DNA of 10,814 nucleotides from JAISJU01 sp031555675 (GTDB taxonomy: Bacteria > Bacteroidota > Bacteroidia > Bacteroidales > Paludibacteraceae), in the NCBI GenBank assembly GCA_031555675.1, contig JAVBUB010000225.1:1-10814 (forward strand). Reading direction: 5' to 3'. Positions 1 through 7,073 of the stretch are shown here, one piece after another. The position numbers were made by a program, and so were the translations under genes. The first letter of the stretch is position 1. The number at the start of each line of letters is the position of its first letter. The notes below the pieces were generated by a model. That model saw nothing but the letters and a program-made list of their open reading frames with translations. It did no database searches and was not told the origin of the DNA.

Positions 1-840
1 TTGTGATATATTTTCTTCTTTTCTTGCCGGGAAATTCAGTTCCCAAATGGCATTGGTGGGGCATTCGGGAGCGCATTTACGGCAGAGACGGCATTTGCTG
101 TCGTCAATATAAGCCAGGTTATTGGTAATGTTAATGGCTTCGAACGGACATGCTTTTTCACATTTTCCGCAACCGATACAAGCTACTTTACAAGCCCGTC
201 TGGCGGGTCCTCCTTTGTCTTCGTTTACACAGCACACATAAATGCGGCGTGATTTATGCCCTTTTTTTCGTATTTCGATAATTTGTTTGGGACATGCCTT
301 AACACATGCACCGCAAGAAGTGCATTTATCTTCATCCACTTCGGGTATCATGGTTTCCGGATTAACGGCTATGGCGCCAAACTGACAGGCTGTAACACAA
401 TCGCCATAACCAAGGCAACCGTATGAGCAATTTGTTTCTCCTCCATATGTCATGGTGGCGATTGAACATGACGAAGCTCCATTGTAATTATTAAGACGGG
501 GTCTGCTGGAGCAGGTTCCATTGCAACGTACCACAGATACTTTTGGGTGCATTTCGGCAAATTCTACACCCAACAAGGATGAAATGGCCGACATGGTATT
601 TTTGCCTCCAACAGGACAGTATAATCCTTCCATTGTTTCGGAAGTTACACATGTTTCAGCAAAGTTTTTACATCCGGCATAGCCGCAACCGCCACAATTA
701 ACTCCCGGAAGTAGTTTTTCTACTTCTTCAATGATGGGATCTTCGAATACTTTGAATTTTTGGGTAGCCACGTATAAAATAATAGCAGATATACACGCAA
801 TTCCTCCAAGGGTTATGATAGAGAATAATATTAGGTTCAT
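1..840 (-). CDS. rnfB: Electron transport complex protein RnfB (3' end outside window)
   Basis: RnfB is the iron-sulfur subunit of the membrane Rnf complex, which couples ferredoxin oxidation and NAD reduction to ion pumping. My translation from the ATG at 840 is open for 280 residues and runs off the window without a stop. Residues 1-24 form a hydrophobic membrane anchor. The family's N-terminal cluster motif follows at 47-57 (VNCGGCGYAGC), with cysteines 49, 52, 57 and 75. A Cys-rich stretch has C138, C142, C148 and C152, reading NCSYGCLGYGDC. Ferredoxin-type motifs follow at C173/176/179/183, C221/224/227/231 and C250/253/256/260. This multi-cluster layout is the long form of RnfB known from anaerobic Bacteroidota and Firmicutes. 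Probably only a few C-terminal residues are missing. It lies 73 bp downstream of rseC and is probably co-transcribed with it; rnfC, D, G, E and A would be expected to follow beyond position 1. There is no clear ribosome binding site, which is usual for this phylum. Confidence 0.95.
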   Translation of the reverse strand, partial: MNLILFSIITLGGIACISAIILYVATQKFKVFEDPIIEEVEKLLPGVNCGGCGYAGCKNFAETCVTSETMEGLYCPVGGKNTMSAISSLLGVEFAEMHPKVSVVRCNGTCSSRPRLNNYNGASSCSIATMTYGGETNCSYGCLGYGDCVTACQFGAIAVNPETMIPEVDEDKCTSCGACVKACPKQIIEIRKKGHKSRRIYVCCVNEDKGGPARRACKVACIGCGKCEKACPFEAINITNNLAYIDDSKCRLCRKCAPECPTNAIWELNFPARKEENISQ

Positions 841-854
841 ATTTTTTAATTTAA

Positions 855-877
855 AAACTAGTAGTTAGAAACTAGTA
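855..877. repeat. 9-bp direct repeat in the rseC-rnfB spacer
   Basis: AAACTAGTA occurs at 855-863 and again at 869-877, separated by 5 bp. More CTAG-containing sequence lies nearby, around 913-917. It lies in the 73-bp spacer between the rseC stop codon and the rnfB start. No function is evident, and it may be low-complexity AT-rich sequence. Confidence 0.4.
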
Positions 878-913
878 ATTATACAGCTTATATCAGACTT
901 TGATTTCTATTTT

Positions 914-1333
914 CTAGTTCCTGTTTTCTATTTTAAAGACAAAGGTTTCTTTTATTTTGTTTTTAAAAAGGAAAAAAATCAAATAGTATGGAATTAGTGT
1001 TGCCAAAGCCATTGCTCCGGCAAAAATATCACTTTTATTCATTAAAAAGAGAATAACCAGCGTGAAAAATATAATAAAAACGGGTATTACATACGAAAAG
1101 AGCACAGCTTTAAATCCCTGCGACCTTTTTTCTAATACCAACACATGATCTCCGGTTTTAAATGAAGAGTTTTCGGGCATTGATACTTCAATAATCATAT
1201 CTTGTTTTGAATGAATGACGCAGGTCGATTTTGCATCACAAGACGCGCAAGCGGCATCTCGTTTGATTTGCACTTCGATAACCTTATCTTTAATTCCGCG
1301 GACAATGCCCGGATGTTCGATTAATATACTCAT
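914..1333 (-). CDS. rseC: RseC/MucC-family (SoxR-reducing system) membrane protein
   Basis: This 139-residue protein matches the RseC/MucC family in length and layout. It has a short cytoplasmic N-terminal domain with a cysteine cluster C29-x2-C32-x5-C38 (CASCDAKSTC). Two transmembrane segments follow, at about 75-97 and 103-122, and the tail is basic. In proteobacteria, family members act in the sigma-E response or as part of the Rsx system that reduces SoxR. In Bacteroidota the gene commonly heads the rnf operon, as here, 73 bp upstream of rnfB. The cysteines could bind a cluster or take part in electron transfer, but this is inference. The ATG at 1333 is used; a promoter match lies just upstream at 1360-1391. 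The local role is probably Rnf assembly or Rnf-linked electron transfer rather than a sigma-E function. Confidence 0.85.
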   Translation of the reverse strand: MSILIEHPGIVRGIKDKVIEVQIKRDAACASCDAKSTCVIHSKQDMIIEVSMPENSSFKTGDHVLVLEKRSQGFKAVLFSYVIPVFIIFFTLVILFLMNKSDIFAGAMALATLIPYYLIFFLFKNKIKETFVFKIENRN

Positions 1334-1359
1334 TATAGCTTTAGGGCAATATATAGAAA

Positions 1360-1391
1360 CAAATATAGTGATTTTTTGAATGTACGGTCAA
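1360..1391 (-). promoter_or_regulatory. Bacteroidota-type promoter for rseC-rnf
   Basis: Read on the minus strand, TATATTTG (1367-1360) matches the -7 consensus TAnnTTTG. A TTG at 1391-1389 lies 21 bp upstream as the -33 element. The expected start of transcription is about 20 bp before the rseC ATG. The site shares the 100-bp divergent region with the regulator gene at 1434. Confidence 0.6.
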
Positions 1392-1409
1392 GTATTTGTT
1401 GAAATTTTG

Positions 1410-1417
1410 TAAATTTG
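1410..1417 (+). promoter_or_regulatory. Possible -7 element for the LuxR-type regulator
   Basis: TAAATTTG matches the Bacteroidota -7 consensus and lies 16 bp before the ATG at 1434. No TTTG is found 19-21 bp upstream; the nearest one, at 1395-1398, is only 11 bp away. The promoter is therefore half-supported and may need an activator. Confidence 0.4.
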
Positions 1418-1433
1418 CGAAGATCATTACATT

Positions 1434-2384
1434 ATGCAAAAAATAACCCCCGATACAAAGCTATCCGATATTATAACCGGAAATGAAACCTTGATACCTA
1501 TGCTCAATCGCTTTGGTATCAGGCTTGGAGTTGGTGATAAATCGATAAAAACAATTTGCAGGGAAACCGGGTTACAGGCAGATTTATTGATATGTGTTAT
1601 CAATACGCTCACAGACCGGCATTATAATCCTACAGAAACACTTCAAACATTCAGTGTCCTTCAATTAATTGAATATCTGAAAAAAGAGAATGTTTATTTT
1701 CAGCAGCGATTAGGTACCATAGAAATGCATATTCATGCTTTCGTACAAAAATCTGAAAATTCAAACCTTTTTTTACTTGAAAAAATATTTTGTGAATGTA
1801 AAGAAGATATGCAGTTGCTTATCCGTCAAAAAGAAACTGTTTTGTATCCGGACATTATTCGTGTTTACGAAGAGTATTACAGTCCGGTTCAGGATCGAAA
1901 GAAAGAACCCATTTTGTTTCCGGATGATGAGATTGATATGGTGTATGAAAAATTGTCGGATATAAAGAGCCTGATGATTAAACATATTAATGGCCAATAT
2001 GATGAAAATATGTTTTATTCGATCCTGACCTTTTTATCTCGTTTCGAAAAAGAAATAAATGATCAGCAACAAATAGAAACCCGTTTGCTGAGAAGTATTG
2101 TTGCCAAAATGGAAGAAAGTATTTCGAAAACGAGAAAAGGCAAGCACAATAGTACCTGTAATGCTCATATTTCCATTTCGTTACCTAAAAAAAACATTTT
2201 ATCGCTTCGCGAAACGGAAGTGTTGAGATTAGTTTCAAAAGGACTTACCAATAAAGAAATTGCAGAAGAATTGCAAATAAGCTTACATACCGTTATATCT
2301 CACCGGAAGAATATTGCAGAAAAGTTATCTGTTAAAACAATATCCGGATTAACCGTTTATGCCATCATGAATGGTATTATTTAA
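1434..2384 (+). CDS. LuxR-type regulator with ScdA-N/hemerythrin-like N-terminal region
   Basis: This 316-residue protein appears to be a DNA-binding regulator. Residues 256-316 are a clear LuxR/GerE helix-turn-helix, with the ETEVLRLVSKGLTNKEIAEE core followed by the recognition region around TVISHRKNIAEKL. Residues 5-60 resemble the ScdA_N (DUF542) domain found at the start of RIC/YtfE iron-sulfur repair proteins, but without its cysteine pair. Residues 75-225 are helical and align loosely with the hemerythrin-like domain of the same family, as in LIEYLKKENVYF and the ETVLYPDI stretch at 134-141. Most of the His/Glu di-iron ligand positions seem replaced, for example VYFQQRL where HH is expected and LLIRQKE where HMxKEE is expected. 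It may therefore sense redox or nitric oxide stress indirectly, or have lost metal binding; no partner kinase is visible nearby. It is divergent from rseC-rnf and overlaps the convergent symporter gene by 4 bp. The DNA-binding call is firm; the sensor call is tentative. Confidence 0.8.
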   Translation: MQKITPDTKLSDIITGNETLIPMLNRFGIRLGVGDKSIKTICRETGLQADLLICVINTLTDRHYNPTETLQTFSVLQLIEYLKKENVYFQQRLGTIEMHIHAFVQKSENSNLFLLEKIFCECKEDMQLLIRQKETVLYPDIIRVYEEYYSPVQDRKKEPILFPDDEIDMVYEKLSDIKSLMIKHINGQYDENMFYSILTFLSRFEKEINDQQQIETRLLRSIVAKMEESISKTRKGKHNSTCNAHISISLPKKNILSLRETEVLRLVSKGLTNKEIAEELQISLHTVISHRKNIAEKLSVKTISGLTVYAIMNGII

Positions 2385-3736
2385 TCCAACCAGCCTATAC
2401 CATATAACAAAACAGCGCCAATTGTTATTGGGATTATAAATTTCAGAAGAATCATAAATCCTTTGAACATTGGAATGCGGATGCTGCCATTATTGGATAA
2501 CTCGTCATACACATCCTGACTTTTCATTTCCCAACCCACAAATAATGCTACAAAAATGGCGATGATGGGTAATAGTATATTGGACGAAAAATAATCGAAC
2601 AGGCCAAAAATAGTTTTTCCGGCAACGGAAAAAGAAGAAAGTGTTTCTTTTGACAGTATGGCCAAAACACCGACAAGGGTTATAGCTACACTAACTAGTA
2701 TTACGGCTTTGATTCGTGTAAAACGATGTTGTTCTATGCAGTAAGCTACTATAACTTCAAATAAGGCGATAGAAGAAGTAAGGACAGCGATAAATAACAA
2801 AACAAAGAGTATAATTGCCAACCCGCTTCCGAAAGGAAGTTGCATAAATATTTCGGGAATGGCAGTGAATATCAGTACAACCGGCTGGTATGGATTGATG
2901 TTGAAAGCAAAAATGGCAGGAACAACAATCAGGCTCGCTAAAATAGCAAAAATAATATCGGCGGCCATTATCCAAAGAGATGCTTTAAACAGGTTGACGG
3001 ATTTTTTAATGTACGAACCGTAGGTAATAATACACCCTAACCCGATACTCAATGAATATAAAGCCTGTCCAAGGGCATTAAAAATGCCAGCACCATTTAG
3101 TTTGGAAAAATCAGCAGATAATAAAAAATTAACACCTTTCATCTCAGGATCCAAGGTTAGACCTCTCACAGCCAATATAACTGCCAGAATGAATAAGACA
3201 GGAATCAATATTTTAGAAAAGCGCTCAATTCCCTTTTTGATGCCTCTACTTACGATGAGGGCGGTAAGTATAATGAATATAATGCACCACAGGAGGGGGT
3301 GTGAAGGAGAGGTAATAAAATTGTGAAAAGAATGTTCATTAACGACATTGCTTTCGATTCCAAAAGCGCCGGCGATGGATTGTTCTATGTATGCCAGTAT
3401 CCATCCACCCACAACATTGTAAAAAGATGATATGAGGAAAGCTGTCAGTATGCAGATTATTCCGATTATTAGCCAGGGGCTGTATGGCGCTAAATCTTTA
3501 AAAGCTCCAATCATATTTGACTCGGATCTGCGCCCAATAACAAACTCGGAAAGCATTACCGGAAGACAAAGAATGACTATGAATAGAATATATACCAAAA
3601 TAAAAGCGCCGCCGCCGTATTGGCTAACCAAAACAGGAAAACGACATAAATTTCCTATGCCTATGGCAGAACCTGTTAAGGCTGCAAAAATTCCGAATTT
3701 ACTGGTAAAAAATTCTCTAGAATTTGATTGTTGCAT
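2381..3736 (-). CDS. Sodium-dependent transporter, neurotransmitter:sodium symporter (NSS/SNF) family
   Basis: This 451-residue inner-membrane protein most likely takes up an amino acid together with sodium ions. TM1 carries the unwound NSS signature GSAIGIGNLCRFP at 22-34, followed by QYGGGAF at 39-45. The Asn at 29 corresponds to the sodium ligand N27 of LeuT. TM3 has Tyr106 in the SFYNVVGGW stretch, placed like the substrate-contacting Tyr of LeuT. The length fits the short, 11-TM bacterial members such as MhsT rather than the 12-TM, 500-residue LeuT type. The ATG at 3736 directly precedes a short polar N-terminus and TM1. The stop codon overlaps that of the convergent regulator (TTAA, 2381-2384). 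Its own promoter match lies at 3879-3909, so it need not depend on the aminotransferase upstream. The substrate cannot be read from the sequence; hydrophobic amino acids are likely from the family. Confidence 0.9.
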   Translation of the reverse strand: MQQSNSREFFTSKFGIFAALTGSAIGIGNLCRFPVLVSQYGGGAFILVYILFIVILCLPVMLSEFVIGRRSESNMIGAFKDLAPYSPWLIIGIICILTAFLISSFYNVVGGWILAYIEQSIAGAFGIESNVVNEHSFHNFITSPSHPLLWCIIFIILTALIVSRGIKKGIERFSKILIPVLFILAVILAVRGLTLDPEMKGVNFLLSADFSKLNGAGIFNALGQALYSLSIGLGCIITYGSYIKKSVNLFKASLWIMAADIIFAILASLIVVPAIFAFNINPYQPVVLIFTAIPEIFMQLPFGSGLAIILFVLLFIAVLTSSIALFEVIVAYCIEQHRFTRIKAVILVSVAITLVGVLAILSKETLSSFSVAGKTIFGLFDYFSSNILLPIIAIFVALFVGWEMKSQDVYDELSNNGSIRIPMFKGFMILLKFIIPITIGAVLLYGIGWLD

Positions 3737-3878
3737 GCGTGTTTATTTTTGGCTCCTTTTATTTATACTGCAAATTAATGACTTTTTGAATTAAATCTCG
3801 TCATGATAATTTACTGGTTTGATGTTTTTGTATAAAAAAAAGAAAGAGCCTTTAGTTATTGGAAAATAAGTGATCAGA

Positions 3879-3909
3879 CAAATTTATTACAAACTTTGAA
3901 AAAAACAAA
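3879..3909 (-). promoter_or_regulatory. Bacteroidota-type promoter for the NSS transporter
   Basis: On the minus strand TTTG (3909-3906) is followed after exactly 19 bp by TAAATTTG (3886-3879), a full match to the phylum consensus. It lies just after the aminotransferase stop codon. It implies an untranslated leader of roughly 135 bp before the transporter ATG at 3736. I saw no strong secondary structure in that leader. Confidence 0.6.
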
Positions 3910-3915
3910 TATTTA

Positions 3916-5067
3916 TCATTGTAAATTGTCCTTTTTGAGAAAATTATCCAATCTGTTTAGTCCTTCTTTGATATTTTCAAGTGAGTTTGCATACGAAAAA
4001 CGGACAAATCCTTCGCCTTGATTTCCGAAATCAATACCGGGCGTGATACCCACATGCGCTTTTTCTAATACATCAAAAGCAAATTTATAACAGTCGTTTG
4101 TAAATTTGCGCGCATCGCAAAAAATGTAGAAAGCTCCCTGCGGTTCCGTATGGATTACAAAGCCCATTTCCCGCAATCGGTCTATCATATACAATCGGCG
4201 TTCGTTGTAAATATTGCGCATACTGGCTACGTATTTGTCCGCTTCTTCGGTTAATGCGGCAATACCACCTTCTTGGGCAGTACTTGGTGCGCAAATAAAC
4301 AAGTTTTGTTGTAAAATTTGCAGGCTTCTCATATATTCTTTGGGTGCGATAAGATATCCGAGTCGCATACCGGTCATGGCAAAACGCTTAGAAAAACCAT
4401 TGATAACAAAAGCTTTATCCGTAAATTCCAGAATAGATCTGGCCTTACCATTATATACAAGTCCATGGTAAATTTCGTCGGAGATAATAGGTATATTAAG
4501 TTCTGCCAATTCTTCAAAAACCTTGTCAGAAACCAATGTCCCCGTAGGGTTCATGGGCGAATTCACAAAAATAGCTCTTGTTTGGGGTGTTAATACCTTT
4601 TTTATGTCGTCTATATTGTATTGAAATCCGCTTTCAGCAGATAAGTTTACGGTGACAGGATTGGCATTACATGCCAATGTGAAATTACGATAACAGGGAT
4701 ATCCTGGATTAGACATTACCACTTCGCTATCTTTTTCGCACAGGCACATCAGTGCCATCAGTATGGCGGGCGAGCTTCCCGAAGTTATTACAATACAATC
4801 GGGATCTACCGTTACATTATATTCTGATTGATAAAAACCGGCAATGCTTTTTCTCAGCTCCAAAGAACCAAGCGAATGTGTATAATGTGTTTTGCCTTTT
4901 GTGTAGGCATTCTGGCAAGCTTTAATGATGCAGTCGGGTGTGTTAAAATCGGGTTCTCCCACTTCAAGGTGGATGATATTGATACCTTTCTTTTCCATTT
5001 CCTGGGCTTTTTCCAGAACGTCCATAACGATAAAAGGAGTCATTTGCTCTACGGCACTGTTTATCAT
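3916..5067 (-). CDS. Pyridoxal phosphate-dependent aminotransferase, class I/II
   Basis: This 383-residue cytoplasmic enzyme of fold type I belongs to the class I/II aminotransferases. Visible landmarks are the N-terminal EVGEPDFNTP (about residues 35-44), NPTG at 173-176, SDEIY at 196-200, the PLP-binding lysine K227 in NGFSKRFAMTGMRLGY, and the substrate-carboxylate arginine R356 in GFVRFSYA. The likely reaction is transfer of an amino group between an amino acid and a 2-oxoacid; the substrate is not determinable here. The frame stays open 50 codons further upstream, but the ATG at 5067 is chosen for three reasons. Homologous aminotransferases begin close to this point. The upstream extension is rich in Lys, Arg and Ile with no family similarity. 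A consensus promoter lies inside that extension, at 5102-5133. The gene is divergent from the S41 protease and sits upstream of an amino-acid transporter on the same strand. Confidence 0.9.
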   Translation of the reverse strand: MINSAVEQMTPFIVMDVLEKAQEMEKKGINIIHLEVGEPDFNTPDCIIKACQNAYTKGKTHYTHSLGSLELRKSIAGFYQSEYNVTVDPDCIVITSGSSPAILMALMCLCEKDSEVVMSNPGYPCYRNFTLACNANPVTVNLSAESGFQYNIDDIKKVLTPQTRAIFVNSPMNPTGTLVSDKVFEELAELNIPIISDEIYHGLVYNGKARSILEFTDKAFVINGFSKRFAMTGMRLGYLIAPKEYMRSLQILQQNLFICAPSTAQEGGIAALTEEADKYVASMRNIYNERRLYMIDRLREMGFVIHTEPQGAFYIFCDARKFTNDCYKFAFDVLEKAHVGITPGIDFGNQGEGFVRFSYANSLENIKEGLNRLDNFLKKDNLQ

Positions 5068-5101
5068 GTGAATTAGCTTTAAAATATCTATTTTTATCCT
5101 A

Positions 5102-5133
5102 CAAATATACTTCAAAATATTTTTACGGTCAAA
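5102..5133 (-). promoter_or_regulatory. Bacteroidota-type promoter for the aminotransferase
   Basis: On the minus strand TTTG (5133-5130), a 20-bp spacer and TATATTTG (5109-5102) give a full consensus match. It lies 35 bp upstream of the ATG at 5067 and supports that start over the longer reading frame. Confidence 0.7.
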
Positions 5134-5136
5134 CAC

Positions 5137-5167
5137 TTTGCGCTTTGCTCTTATTCTCTTACTTTTG
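5137..5167 (+). promoter_or_regulatory. Bacteroidota-type promoter for the S41 protease
   Basis: TTTG (5137-5140), a 19-bp spacer and TACTTTTG (5160-5167) match the consensus fully, 22 bp before the ATG at 5190. Its -33 box is only 3 bp from the -33 box of the divergent aminotransferase promoter. The longer open frame, beginning at 5145, would overlap the promoter and is rejected. Confidence 0.7.
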
Positions 5168-5189
5168 TGAATATTCAAAAAATACCAAT

Positions 5190-6851
5190 ATGCCATTAAA
5201 ACAAAAAATTCTATCATTTATACTACTTTTCTCGCTAACAGCATCTTCTTTTGCAGCAACGGCAGAAAAACAAGACCGCTATTTCGAAATCGCTAAAAAT
5301 CTGGATATTTTTAATTCACTTTTCCGTGAGTTGGATTTGTTTTATGTAGACTCTATCCAGTCGCAGGAATTGGTTCGTTCGGCTATTGATAAAATGTTGC
5401 TTGGGCTTGATCCTTATACGACTTATATTCCGGAATCAGAAATAGACGACCTGAAATATATGGCAACCGGAGAATATGGCGGTATCGGATCTGTTATAAC
5501 ACAACGCGGAGATCGTATTATAATATCCGAACCATATGAAAATATGCCGGCGCAAAGAGCCGGACTAAAAGCAGGAGATTCTTTGGTAGAAGTAGATGGA
5601 CAAAAAGTGAAAGGAAAAACAACCTCAGAAGTCAGTGCCATGCTCAAAGGAGAACCCGGAGAAACGGTTACCGTTGTGGTAGAAAGACCCGGAGATAAAA
5701 AGCTGATAAAGAAAGAAATTATAAGAGAAAAAATAATGCTCAATCCCGTTGATTTTTATGAAGTGAAAGACGGCATTGCTTACATTCATTTGTCGAGTTT
5801 TACGGATAAAGCCAGTATGGAAGTGAAAAAAGCGCTGGTAGATCTGAAAGCAAAAAATGAAGTGACCGGATTGGTGTTGGATTTACGTGGAAATCCCGGA
5901 GGCATTATAGACGAAGCTGTTAATATCTGTAATTTTTTTATTCCTAAAGGAAAAGAAGTGTTGGCCACAAGAGGAAAAGATAAACAGTTTGATAAAGTTT
6001 ACAAAACACTCAGGGAACCTCTTGATATCGAAACGCCTATGGTGGTGCTGGTAGACGGATCATCGGCTTCTGCGGCCGAAATTGTGGCCGGAGCGTTGCA
6101 GGATTTAGACCGCGCTGTTATTATAGGTAACAGAACATACGGTAAAGGTTTGGTGCAAACTACCCGTCCTGTAGGTTATGAAGCCTATCTGAAAGTAACT
6201 ACAGCCAAATATTATACGCCAAGCGGACGTTGCATTCAGGCTATTGATTACGAGCATAAAGATAAAAACGGATATGCGGCCAAAATTGCCGATAGTTTAA
6301 TCCACGAATTCAAAACAACCCGTGGGCGGATTGTAAAAGATGGTGGTGGAGTAGCACCGGATATTACATTGAAAGAACCGGAAACGCTGGATATTTCATA
6401 CAGATTGGTTAGTGATTTCCTGATTTTCGATTATGCTACCGAATATTGTCAAAAACACCCGCAAATACCATCTGTTGATAAGTTTGTGTTTACCGATAGC
6501 GACTATGAAGATTTTAAGCAGTTTTTGAAGTCTAAAAACTTTACCTATCAGTTAAGAAGCACTACAGTGCTTAATAACCTCAAAGAAATAGCCAAGATAG
6601 AAGGTTATGGAGATATTGCCAAAGAAGAATTTGATGCCCTTGCCAATAAATTAAAACCCGATACCGATAAGGATCTGGAATTGCTGAAAACTTCTATTGA
6701 GGAATTACTAAGTCAGGAAATAGTAAAAAGATATTATTACCAGAAAGGCGAAATACAACAATCGCTTAAAAACGATGAAGGCCTAGCCAAAGCAATAGAA
6801 GTTTTAAAAGATAAGGCGGAATACAATAAGATCTTAAATGTCAAGAATTAA
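5190..6851 (+). CDS. C-terminal processing peptidase, S41 family (CtpA/Prc-like)
   Basis: This 553-residue protein is an exported serine protease of the CtpA/Prc family, which trims or degrades envelope proteins. From the ATG at 5190, residues 1-22 form a signal peptide: a basic start, a hydrophobic ILSFILLFSL core, and probable cleavage after SFA. A PDZ domain spans about 95-185 and contains GGIGSVI and the AGLKAGDSLVEVDGQ loop. The S41 catalytic domain follows with DLRGNPGG at about 231-238. The nucleophile is Ser294 in SSASAAEIVAGALQD, with Lys319 in TYGKG and Gln323 completing the catalytic set. The C-terminal 130 residues are charged, probably helical, and typical of Bacteroidota members of the family. 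Nothing looks damaged. It has its own promoter and is followed by a large inverted repeat that may end transcription. Confidence 0.93.
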   Translation: MPLKQKILSFILLFSLTASSFAATAEKQDRYFEIAKNLDIFNSLFRELDLFYVDSIQSQELVRSAIDKMLLGLDPYTTYIPESEIDDLKYMATGEYGGIGSVITQRGDRIIISEPYENMPAQRAGLKAGDSLVEVDGQKVKGKTTSEVSAMLKGEPGETVTVVVERPGDKKLIKKEIIREKIMLNPVDFYEVKDGIAYIHLSSFTDKASMEVKKALVDLKAKNEVTGLVLDLRGNPGGIIDEAVNICNFFIPKGKEVLATRGKDKQFDKVYKTLREPLDIETPMVVLVDGSSASAAEIVAGALQDLDRAVIIGNRTYGKGLVQTTRPVGYEAYLKVTTAKYYTPSGRCIQAIDYEHKDKNGYAAKIADSLIHEFKTTRGRIVKDGGGVAPDITLKEPETLDISYRLVSDFLIFDYATEYCQKHPQIPSVDKFVFTDSDYEDFKQFLKSKNFTYQLRSTTVLNNLKEIAKIEGYGDIAKEEFDALANKLKPDTDKDLELLKTSIEELLSQEIVKRYYYQKGEIQQSLKNDEGLAKAIEVLKDKAEYNKILNVKN

Positions 6852-6884
6852 GTATTCATCAACAATTATTTTATATTAAAAACC

Positions 6885-6958
6885 ATCCACGAATTACACG
6901 AATTTTTACTAATTTTTCTTTATATTATTATTAGTGAAAATTCGTGTAATTCGTGGAT
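6885..6958. repeat. Near-perfect 29-bp inverted repeat with 16-bp loop
   Basis: The left arm at 6885-6913 begins ATCCACGAATTACACGAA. The right arm at 6930-6958 is its reverse complement except for one base (28 of 29 match), leaving a 16-bp AT-rich loop. It lies 33 bp after the S41 protease stop codon in a 222-bp spacer. The RNA would form a very stable hairpin and could act as a transcription end or RNA-stabilising element, though no clean T-tract follows. From memory, this CCACGAATTACACGAATT motif recurs between genes in many bacterial genomes, which would make it a dispersed repeat. I could not check that here. Confidence 0.85.
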
Positions 6959-7073
6959 AAAAATAATACAAACTAATTTGTGCCGAGCGCTTAATATTGT
7001 AGACCAGTAAACAAGTAACTGTCATTCCATTTTTTCTCGTTTACTTAATTCAGAATTCTAAATCATTTTGTAC

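Noticed and set aside
1395..1417. TTTG at 1395 as the -33 box for the regulator
   Set aside because: The spacing of 11 bp to the -7 box is well short of the 19-21 bp usual in this phylum.
3829..3855. Terminator after the aminotransferase on the minus strand
   Set aside because: There is a T-tract, but the preceding stem (AAAG/CTTT) has only four pairs and lies after a promoter match, so the evidence is too weak.
5145..5189. Earlier start for the S41 protease
   Set aside because: It would overlap the promoter at 5137-5167 and place 15 extra residues before a normal signal peptide.
5068..5217. N-terminal extension of the aminotransferase by 50 codons
   Set aside because: It covers a consensus promoter, runs past the start of the divergent protease gene, and has no similarity to aminotransferases.
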